Below, piece by piece: positions 13,590-18,690 of a stretch of DNA of 18,690 nt. The notes under the pieces are model-generated. The model saw only the letters and a program-made list of their open reading frames with translations, was not told the origin of the DNA and did no database searches. The DNA is from Actinocrinis sp046724665 (lineage in GTDB: Bacteria; Actinomycetota; Actinomycetes; Streptomycetales; Catenulisporaceae). The stretch lies in NCBI GenBank assembly GCA_046724665.1, contig JBKOWZ010000302.1, forward strand, positions 1-18,690, read 5' to 3'. Numbering within the stretch: the stretch's first letter is position 1; each line of letters starts with the position of its first letter. The position numbers were made by a program, and so were the translations under genes.

Positions 13590-16288
13590 GACTGCACCGC
13601 ATCACGCTGACCGACTACCGGGGCGTGCGCGAGCGCACCGTGCACTTCGCCGAGCAGGGCGTCACGATCGTCGCCGGGCCCAACGAGATCGGCAAGACCT
13701 CGCTGGTCGAGGCGCTTGACCTGCTGGTCGAGGAGAAGGCTGGTTCGACCCGCCGCGAGGTGGTCGCCGTTCAGCCGGCCGGGCGCGACGTCGGGCCGAC
13801 CGTCGAGGCGGAGCTGAGCTTCGGCCGGTACCGGGTGGTGTACCGGAAGCAGTGGATCAAGGGGAAGAGCACCGAGCTGCGGATCCTCAGCCCCGCGCCG
13901 GAGCAGCTGAGCGGGAACCCGGCGCATGAGCGCTTCGGCGAGTTGCTGCGCGAGGCCGGGATCGACCTGTTCCTATGGCGGCAGCTGCGGATCAGTCAGG
14001 ACTGGCAACGCGCTCGGGTGCAGGGCCTGCGCGCGGACGGGCAGTCGGCGATCGCGGGGCTGCCGGCGGTCAGCGGCGCCCTTGAGGAGCGCAGCGCGCA
14101 GGTCGTGCGGACCGGGCCCGAGGAGGCACTGTTCGAGCTGGCCCGCCGCGAGTACGAGCTCTACTACACGCCGAAGCGTGGCGAGCCGCGCGGCGAATAC
14201 GCGCAGTCGCGCGCCGCGCTGGACGAGGCGAACCACGAGGTCGAAACGGCGAAACTGGCGCTGGCGGACGCCGAGGGCGCGATCGCTCAGCAGGCGCGGC
14301 TGCGCGGTGAACTGGCCGATGCCGCGCTCGAGCTCGACGAGGCGCGCCGTGACCTAGCCGCGCTCGAACAGCAGGCCGCCGAGCTGGCTGGCCTGCGCGA
14401 GCAGGTGCAGCGTGCCGACAACGCACTCGCACTCGCCCAGCAGATCGAAGCGGCGACCGCAGACCTGGATCGGTTCGCCGCGCGATCCGCAGCCTTGGGC
14501 ACGGACATCGCGTCCGCGACCAAGCGACTCGCGGCGGCGCAGAGCGACCGGGACGCGGCTGACCGGCGTGCGGAAGAGCTGCGGATCGAAGCGGAGCAGC
14601 TGCGCGCGGCGGCCCGGCTCGCCGAGGACGACGTGCGCTGGCACCGCGACCAGCAGGCCGCAGACCGGCTCGCGGCCCAGATCGACCGAACCCAAGGCGC
14701 CGTCACCCGAATCCGCGCCGCAGACCTCGTCCTAGCCGCCAACCGAGTGACCGATGAGGTTCTGGAGCGGATCGAGACCGCACACAAGCAGTGGGATACC
14801 GCGTCCGCGGTACTCGAGGCGAACGCCGCCACCGTCACGATCACGCCGCTCGGCGACGCGAGCGTGACGGTCGAACGCGGCGACGTCGCGTTGGCGCCAG
14901 CCGACAACGCCAGCCCGAACGCCGCGCATGACGCAAGCACCGCGGATGCGCCTGACGCAGCCGCCACCGCCGTCTATCCCGCCGTCGAGTCGATCACCGT
15001 CGAGGCGCCCGGCGTCGTGCGCGTCGTGGTGACGCCTGGATCGGGCGAGCGCGAGCGGCGCGAGAACGAGCGGACGAGCCGTGAGCTGTACCGCCGGCTG
15101 TGCGCGGATGCGGGCGTCACGGATCTGGCGGCGGCGAAGGACGCCCATCGCCGCCGCCGCGCGGCCGCGGAGGAGCGGCGAGCAGCCGTCCAGGAGCGCG
15201 ACGCAGCAGTCGCCGATGTAGCCCAAGATGGTGACGAGCTGTCCGATTTGCAGGACCAGCTTGCGGTGCTGCGTGATCGGATCGCCGCCCACGAGTCCGA
15301 TCGCCAGGTCCGCCAACCCGCACCGCTCACACCGCCCGCACCGCCGACGCTTGAGGCTGCTCTCGCCGCCGAGACCGAACTGCGCGAGGCGCTGGAGTCC
15401 GCCGAGGCGCAGCTGCGTGCCGCCGTCGCGGAAGCAGCGCACGACGAGCAGCGTGTCGTCGAACTCAGTGCGACGATCGCGTCGCTTCAGCGCGCGGTGG
15501 ACGACGCCGCTGCGGACACCATGCACGCGAAGCAGCGGCTAGCGGAGCTTCCGGACGCGCGCACCGAGTCCGAGTTGGCTGACTTCCGCGCGGCGAGGCA
15601 CGCGGCGGCGCGGCGGATCGAGGAGCTGAACCCGGAGCATCTGGAACTGCGACTCAACTCCGCGCGCCTGCTGCCCGCACGGCTGGAGGCTGAGCAGGGC
15701 AAGCGCCGCGAAGACCTGGCGACGCTGGCGGAGCGGATCGCCACCATCGCCGACAACGGCCCGGAGGAGTCGCTGGACCGCGCGCTCGCCCGGCAGGCCC
15801 GTGCGCAACGTGCCTACGACCAGATGCACCGCGACGCCGCGGCGGCGAAGCTGCTCTACGACACGCTCAATCGCCACCGCTCGCGCGCCTGGCTCCGCTA
15901 CGCCGAGCCGTTCCGCGCGTTGGTCGAGAAGTACGCGACAGGCGTCTTCGGTCCAGGTGTCGGCGTCTCGGTGTCCGAAGATCTGACGATCAGCGCGAAG
16001 ACGGCTGGTGAAGCGACCATCCCGTTCGACCAGCTGTCGGCCGGCGCGCGGGAACAGTTGTCGCTGCTCGGCCGGATCGCCTGCGCGGAACTGATCACCC
16101 CGCCCGGGGCGCAGGACGTAGGCGGCGTGCCGTTGATCCTCGACGACGCGCTGGGCCACACCGACCGCCGCCGACTCGACCAACTCGCCGCGATCCTCGA
16201 TCGCGCGGGTTCGCGGGTGCAGATCATCCTGCTCACCCACGCCCCAGAGCGCTTCCGGATCGGCGGCGCGCACCGCGTAGACCTGTGA
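13586..16288 (+). CDS. SbcC/Rad50/YhaN-like coiled-coil ATPase
   Basis: The protein is 900 aa from the GTG at 13586, which overlaps the upstream TGA as GTGA. The N-terminal ATPase half has Walker A GPNEIGKT (31-38). Residues about 195-410 and 490-760 are long Ala/Glu/Arg-rich coiled coils. Between them (about 413-486) is a beta-strand-rich insertion with ATVTITPLGDASVTVERGD and VRVVVTPGSGE. The C-terminal half has the ABC signature LSAGAREQLSLL (from 817), Walker B PLILDDALGHTD (849-860) and an H-loop in IILLTHAPERF. The only visible cysteines near the coil are isolated, so there is no CxxC zinc hook as in SbcC and Rad50; YhaN proteins also lack it. It should bind DNA and ATP and drive the preceding nuclease. 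The pair is a complete two-gene module; its target (DNA repair or defence) is not shown by the sequence. Confidence 0.88.
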   Translation: MRLHRITLTDYRGVRERTVHFAEQGVTIVAGPNEIGKTSLVEALDLLVEEKAGSTRREVVAVQPAGRDVGPTVEAELSFGRYRVVYRKQWIKGKSTELRILSPAPEQLSGNPAHERFGELLREAGIDLFLWRQLRISQDWQRARVQGLRADGQSAIAGLPAVSGALEERSAQVVRTGPEEALFELARREYELYYTPKRGEPRGEYAQSRAALDEANHEVETAKLALADAEGAIAQQARLRGELADAALELDEARRDLAALEQQAAELAGLREQVQRADNALALAQQIEAATADLDRFAARSAALGTDIASATKRLAAAQSDRDAADRRAEELRIEAEQLRAAARLAEDDVRWHRDQQAADRLAAQIDRTQGAVTRIRAADLVLAANRVTDEVLERIETAHKQWDTASAVLEANAATVTITPLGDASVTVERGDVALAPADNASPNAAHDASTADAPDAAATAVYPAVESITVEAPGVVRVVVTPGSGERERRENERTSRELYRRLCADAGVTDLAAAKDAHRRRRAAAEERRAAVQERDAAVADVAQDGDELSDLQDQLAVLRDRIAAHESDRQVRQPAPLTPPAPPTLEAALAAETELREALESAEAQLRAAVAEAAHDEQRVVELSATIASLQRAVDDAAADTMHAKQRLAELPDARTESELADFRAARHAAARRIEELNPEHLELRLNSARLLPARLEAEQGKRREDLATLAERIATIADNGPEESLDRALARQARAQRAYDQMHRDAAAAKLLYDTLNRHRSRAWLRYAEPFRALVEKYATGVFGPGVGVSVSEDLTISAKTAGEATIPFDQLSAGAREQLSLLGRIACAELITPPGAQDVGGVPLILDDALGHTDRRRLDQLAAILDRAGSRVQIILLTHAPERFRIGGAHRVDL

Positions 16289-16291
16289 CGT

Positions 16292-16318
16292 ACGACGAAC
16301 GACGAACGACGAACGACG
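16292..16318 (+). repeat. 7-bp tandem repeat (ACGACGA), about 3.9 copies
   Basis: Three full and one partial exact 7-bp units begin 4 nt after the SbcC-like stop codon. CGTACG palindromes flank the array (16289-16294 and 16324-16329) and could pair across it. No function is evident. Confidence 0.85.
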
Positions 16319-16411
16319 TAGGACGTACGGGCACGGCACGTGACGTATACAGCGCACCTCGCGCCCCTGACCTGTACAAATGACGATTTCAGGGAACCGG
16401 AGCGCGACTGC

Positions 16412-16417
16412 TAGAGT
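16412..16417 (+). promoter_or_regulatory. candidate rpsT -10 element (TAGAGT)
   Basis: TAGAGT fits the actinobacterial TANNNT/TAGRRT -10 pattern. The region at -35 distance (around 16388-16394, TTCAGG) is a poor match. If used, transcription would begin near 16424 and leave a 5' UTR of about 270 nt before rpsT. Confidence 0.4.
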
Positions 16418-16432
16418 TATCGACCGCGTGGC

Positions 16433-16636
16433 CTGCGGTTTTCCCGTCGTAGTCGTAAGCGGAAACCCCGCAGCAGCGCGGCGTTGCCAGCGTCCCCCTG
16501 GGACGTGCGGGCCGAGCCAGGACTAGTCGGCGCAGCCCGCTGGTGGTCACACCTCGAAGACGCCGCGCGACCGCCGGAGTCGGTTCGCATCGAACCAGGT
16601 CAGATCGGCACGGCTCGACACCGAGCCGACCGGATC
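16433..16636 (+). promoter_or_regulatory. structured leader upstream of rpsT (three hairpins)
   Basis: Hairpin 1 (16433-16473) pairs CTGCGGTTTTCC with GGAAACCCCGCAG around a 16-nt loop. Hairpin 2 (16582-16596) is GGTTCG, CAT, CGAACC. Hairpin 3 (16603-16636) has a 7-bp core CGGCTCG, ACAC, CGAGCCG, extended outside by GATCGG and CCGGATC with small bulges. Ribosomal protein S20 represses its own translation in E. coli, so a leader with regulatory folding is plausible, but I know of no described actinobacterial S20 leader of this shape. Confidence 0.5.
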
Positions 16637-16692
16637 ATTCCAGCGGCCCGCCACGCTGTAACCACCGACCAGGACCGTGAAGAGGCATTTTC

Positions 16693-16959
16693 GTGGCTAA
16701 CATCAAGTCCCAGATCAAGCGGATCAAGACCAACGAGAAGGCGCGCCAGCGCAACCAGTCGATCAAGTCGTCGCTCAAGACGGCGATCCGCAAGGCCCGC
16801 GAGGCCGTCGAGTCGGGCGACCAGGCCAAGGCCGAGGAGCTCGTCCGCGCCGCCTCCCGCCAGCTGGACAAGGCGGTCTCCAAGGGCGTCATCCACGCCA
16901 ACCAGGCCGCCAACAAGAAGTCGGCGCTGGCGAAGAAGGTCAACAACCTCGCCGCGTAA
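16693..16959 (+). CDS. rpsT: 30S ribosomal protein S20 (bS20)
   Basis: The protein is 88 aa with a GTG start, preceded by AGAGG seven bases upstream. The sequence is very Lys/Arg/Ala-rich and all-helical: MANIKSQIKRIKTNEKARQR at the N-terminus, KSSLKTAIRKA in the middle and KGVIHANQAANKKSALAKKV near the end, all typical of bS20. Length and start match the family. bS20 binds 16S rRNA early in 30S body assembly. It stands alone between the SbcC-like gene and convergent holA, with a long structured leader that suggests its own promoter and control. It neighbours holA and, across the two-gene module, lepA, as in Streptomyces. Confidence 0.98.
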   Translation: MANIKSQIKRIKTNEKARQRNQSIKSSLKTAIRKAREAVESGDQAKAEELVRAASRQLDKAVSKGVIHANQAANKKSALAKKVNNLAA

Positions 16960-16970
16960 ATCTCGCCGCG

Positions 16971-17095
16971 TAGGTCCCGCACCCGGACGCATAGGCTCCG
17001 CGGCCGGATACTTAGGTTCCGCATCCGGACCGCGTAGGTCCCGCATCCCGACACGTACGTTCCGCACCCGGACCGTAGGCTCTGCATCCAGGTGT
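16971..17095 (+). repeat. 21-bp degenerate tandem repeat, 6 copies, just after rpsT
   Basis: Units begin TAGGT, TAGGC or TACGT at about 16971, 16992, 17013, 17035, 17056 and 17076, a period of 20-22. The consensus is close to TAGGTTCCGCATCCGGACCG. The first unit starts 12 nt after the rpsT stop. The ATCCGG core is shared with the 22-bp array at hemW, so the two may be related. Confidence 0.83.
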
Positions 17096-17250
17096 TCGCG
17101 CCTGGAGCTGGGGCCAGCACGTGGCATCCGAATCTGGCCTCTGGATCTGGCATCTGATCTGTACTTGTGCCCGCACCCGTAGCGTCTGCGCTTGTACATG
17201 CACCAGTAGCAATATCTATGCCTACTGGGGCCCGCCACCGTCGGCAGTCA

Positions 17251-17273
17251 GATAATCAGGCAGTCTGATTATC
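17251..17273. repeat. 9-bp perfect inverted repeat (AT-rich)
   Basis: GATAATCAG (17251-17259), spacer GCAGT, and CTGATTATC (17265-17273) form a hairpin. It sits just ahead of a stronger GC-rich hairpin and may contribute to termination between the convergent genes, or be a binding site. Confidence 0.75.
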
Positions 17274-17285
17274 GGGTCATCATTA

Positions 17286-17316
17286 GGGCTGGCCGTAGCT
17301 GCAAAACGGCCAGCCC
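17286..17316. terminator. probable bidirectional terminator hairpin between rpsT and holA
   Basis: GGGCTGGCCG (17286-17295) and CGGCCAGCCC (17307-17316) form a perfect 10-bp GC-rich stem with an 11-nt loop containing AAAA. There is no long T tract, which is common for actinobacterial terminators. Its position between two convergent genes suits both, though it is about 330 nt from rpsT and 275 nt from holA. Confidence 0.7.
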
Positions 17317-17370
17317 TGCGACTATTTGCCGGTCATCGCGGGGTGCCTAGTATCTCGGCAGGCCACCGAG

Positions 17371-17424
17371 GCAGTAGAAGCAGTAGAAGCAGTAGAAGCA
17401 GTAGAAGCAGTAGAAGCAGTAGAA
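17371..17424 (+). repeat. perfect tandem repeat, 6 x GCAGTAGAA
   Basis: Six exact 9-bp units fill 54 bases. The perfect identity implies recent slippage expansion. It directly precedes the 117-bp inverted-repeat element, whose left arm begins in the AGAAG that follows the last unit boundary. Confidence 0.97.
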
Positions 17425-17537
17425 GTGTCATGAAAATCTTGAAGACGCGCCCGCCTTATGGCGGTTCAACCTGATTGATATTTACTCGCAATCCCGAGTG
17501 AACCGGATGCTCGGAGCAAGATCTTCATGACGCTTCT
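17421..17537. repeat. 117-bp element with 21-bp imperfect terminal inverted repeats and internal hairpins
   Basis: The left arm (17421-17441) and right arm (17517-17537) are reverse complements at 19 of 21 positions; one mismatch would be a G-U pair in RNA. Inside are CCGCC-TTAT-GGCGG (17451-17464) and an 8-bp stem TTTACTCG/CGAGTGAA (17481-17488 and 17495-17502). It could be a small non-autonomous mobile element or a folded RNA or terminator. No target-site duplication or transposase is visible. Confidence 0.65.
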
Positions 17538-17543
17538 GGTGCC

Positions 17544-17555
17544 CGGCAGCTGCCG
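17544..17555. repeat. 12-bp perfect palindrome CGGCAGCTGCCG
   Basis: The sequence equals its own reverse complement. It lies 36 nt downstream of the holA stop (minus-strand sense) and could serve as the stem of a short terminator or be a chance GC palindrome. Confidence 0.5.
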
Positions 17556-17590
17556 AGGCATCAGCATCATCGGCGTCGATAATATGTTGA

Positions 17591-18604
17591 TCATCGTGGG
17601 GCGGAACGGGCGCCGGCGATGGAGACTAGGCACTTCTCCAGTGCGTACGCCGGATCGGCCGCTGCGCCCTTGACGGCCGCGTCTGCTGTGGCCACTGCGC
17701 GCAGGGCGACGGTCAGACCGTCCGGTGTCCATCCGCGCGCTTGACGACGGATCTTGTCCACCTTCCACGGCGGCATCCCCAGGTCGCGCGCCTGCGGACC
17801 GGCCGAGGCGACCTTCCCTATCTGCCGCACGCCGGTGGCCAGCGCGCTGGTGATCAGCACCGAGGCGACTCCGGTGTCCAGCGCGAACCGTAGCTGTTCC
17901 AAGGCCTCGCCGAGGCGTCCCTCCACCGCGAGATCCGCCACGGTGAAGCCGGAGACCTCGGCCTGGCCGCTGTAGTAGCGGGCGACTACGGCCTCATCGA
18001 CGGCGCCCTCGGTGTCGGCGAGCAGTTGGTCTGCGGCGGCGGCCAGCTCACGTAGGTCTGAGCCGACCGCGTCCGCGACGACCTGCGCGGCTTCTTCGGT
18101 GATTGCGCGCCGGGCACGGCGGAATTCGCCGCGCAGGAACGTGACACGCTCCGCCGGCTTCGTCAGCTTCGGGCAGTCCACCACCACCGGCTTGTGCTTG
18201 CGGACCGCGTCAAGCAGCGCCTTGCCCTTGGCCCCGCCGGGATGAGTGAGCACCAGCACGATCTGCTCGGCCGGGTCCGCGAGATAGCGCTTGATCTCAT
18301 CGACCTGGCTCGTGCCGAGGTCCTGGATCCCGCGCAACACCACCACCTTGGCCTCGCCGAACAGCGAGGGCGAGACGAGCTCGGCGAAGGTGCCGGGCTG
18401 CAACGTCCCGGGCGCGATATCGCAGATCTCGACGGAGGGGTCCGCAGAGCGGGCCGCGCCGACTACCTCGGCTACGGCCCGGTCCACGAGCAGCTCCTCC
18501 GGACCGGTGACCAGGGTGAGCGGTGGCGGAGGTACCGCTTTCTCAGCGGACCCTGATTTCTCAGCGGACCCCGACTTCCCGGTCTTGGCTGCGGAGGGTG
18601 GCAT
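17591..18604 (-). CDS. holA: DNA polymerase III subunit delta (clamp-loader subunit HolA)
   Basis: The protein is 337 aa from the ATG at 18604. A short Lys/Ser/Gly-rich head contains a duplicated KSGSAE (10-15 and 16-21). The folded protein starts at LTLVTGPEELLVDRAV, followed by FAELVSPSLFGEAKVVVLRG, the delta-family block SDLRELAAAADQLLADTEG and the C-terminal GMPPWKVDKIRRQARGWTPDGL and YALEKCLVSIAG. Delta opens the beta sliding clamp within the clamp loader; like most delta subunits it has no intact Walker A. Convergent neighbouring rpsT is the standard actinobacterial order, with comEC normally just upstream. The ribosome site is weak (AGGTAGC, spaced about 11 bases). Assignment rests on sequence resemblance to Streptomyces HolA and on synteny. 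Confidence 0.94.
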   Translation of the reverse strand: MPPSAAKTGKSGSAEKSGSAEKAVPPPPLTLVTGPEELLVDRAVAEVVGAARSADPSVEICDIAPGTLQPGTFAELVSPSLFGEAKVVVLRGIQDLGTSQVDEIKRYLADPAEQIVLVLTHPGGAKGKALLDAVRKHKPVVVDCPKLTKPAERVTFLRGEFRRARRAITEEAAQVVADAVGSDLRELAAAADQLLADTEGAVDEAVVARYYSGQAEVSGFTVADLAVEGRLGEALEQLRFALDTGVASVLITSALATGVRQIGKVASAGPQARDLGMPPWKVDKIRRQARGWTPDGLTVALRAVATADAAVKGAAADPAYALEKCLVSIAGARSAPR

Positions 18605-18609
18605 CGTGC

Positions 18610-18690
18610 TCAGCTACCTGCCTTGTCCGTGCGGTCAAGGTTGGTGGCGTGGTCGCGGGTGGCAGCTGCGCTGGTGACGTCGCCGTTAAG
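18610..18690 (-). CDS. possible C-terminal tail of an upstream gene (comEC by synteny)
   Basis: A minus-strand frame is open from the right edge to a TGA at 18612-18610, five bases before the holA start. It encodes 26 residues ending DRTDKAGS and is too short to show any domain. In Streptomyces and relatives comEC lies directly upstream of holA, so a ComEC tail is the best guess. A second frame is also open through this stretch, so coding status is unproven. Confidence 0.3.
   Translation of the reverse strand, partial: LNGDVTSAAATRDHATNLDRTDKAGS

Larger units (their letters stand above)
16289..16692. other. 404-nt gap before rpsT: 7-bp repeat, candidate promoter and structured leader
   Basis: No gene is visible. 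The first 30 nt hold a 7-bp tandem repeat, then comes a TAGAGT -10 candidate at 16412, and the remaining roughly 275 nt form the likely rpsT 5' UTR with three hairpins. Each is listed separately. Confidence 0.85.
16960..17590. other. 631-nt intergenic stretch between convergent rpsT and holA
   Basis: No convincing gene. It contains a 21-bp array next to rpsT, a less regular GC-rich portion (about 17096-17230) with short TCTGG-type repeats, two strong inverted repeats, a 9-bp perfect repeat, a 117-bp inverted-repeat-bounded element and a 12-bp palindrome before the holA stop. The parts are listed separately. Confidence 0.88.

Noticed and set aside
14732..15526. 264-codon minus-strand open frame
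   Set aside because: It is a shadow of the SbcC-like coiled-coil region with no independent start signal or domain.
16581..16640. tRNA gene suggested by GGTTCG...CGAACC
   Set aside because: The T-arm-like sequence has a 3-nt loop, and no acceptor, D or anticodon stems can be placed around it.
17421..17537. Integron attC site
   Set aside because: The ends lack the RYYYAAC and GTTRRRY core sites and there is no integrase or cassette context.

Overview
The window is a very GC-rich, gene-dense chromosomal segment from an actinobacterium. The gene set, the protein sequences and the order phoH-ybeY-CBS/CorC protein, hrcA-dnaJ-rsmE, DUF3097, hemW, lepA, rpsT and holA match what is known from Streptomyces and its relatives (Streptomycetales or Catenulisporales-like; the genus is inference). 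Nothing indicates a plasmid, prophage or insertion sequence with a transposase.

Left part (1-6201, mostly minus strand): reading leftward there is a HIT-family hydrolase, PhoH ATPase, YbeY rRNA endonuclease and a membrane CBS/CorC protein that runs off the left edge. phoH, ybeY and the CBS gene are overlapping or nearly so, so they look like one operon for rRNA maturation and ion or membrane homeostasis. A small secreted four-cysteine protein lies on the plus strand at 3627-4193 and its stop codon overlaps that of rsmE. The minus-strand operon hrcA-dnaJ-rsmE follows; a perfect CIRCE operator at 7327-7353 marks heat-shock control by HrcA and helps place the hrcA start.

Middle part (7264-12407): DUF3097 (plus strand, probably leaderless) converges on hemW. 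Their 574-nt intergenic stretch is packed with tandem repeats, including 20 perfect CTGG units and a phased 22-bp array. hemW follows lepA on the minus strand. lepA probably starts at a TTG and is preceded by a strong hairpin.

Right part (12408-18690): a translationally coupled SbcD-like phosphoesterase and SbcC/YhaN-like ATPase form a two-gene DNA end-processing module placed between lepA and rpsT. The phosphoesterase has non-canonical active-site motifs, and the ATPase has no zinc hook but a beta-rich insertion in its coiled coil. rpsT (ribosomal protein S20) is preceded by a 404-nt gap with three successive hairpins, a candidate autoregulatory leader. rpsT converges on holA (DNA polymerase III delta). 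The gap between them holds a 21-bp repeat array, two strong inverted repeats, a perfect 6 x 9-bp repeat and a 117-bp element with 21-bp terminal inverted repeats and internal hairpins. A possible 3' end of an upstream gene (comEC by synteny) touches the right edge.

A window-wide pattern is that four gene ends (DUF3097, hemW, the SbcC-like gene, rpsT) each have a different short tandem array beginning within about 12 nt of, or running into, the stop codon.
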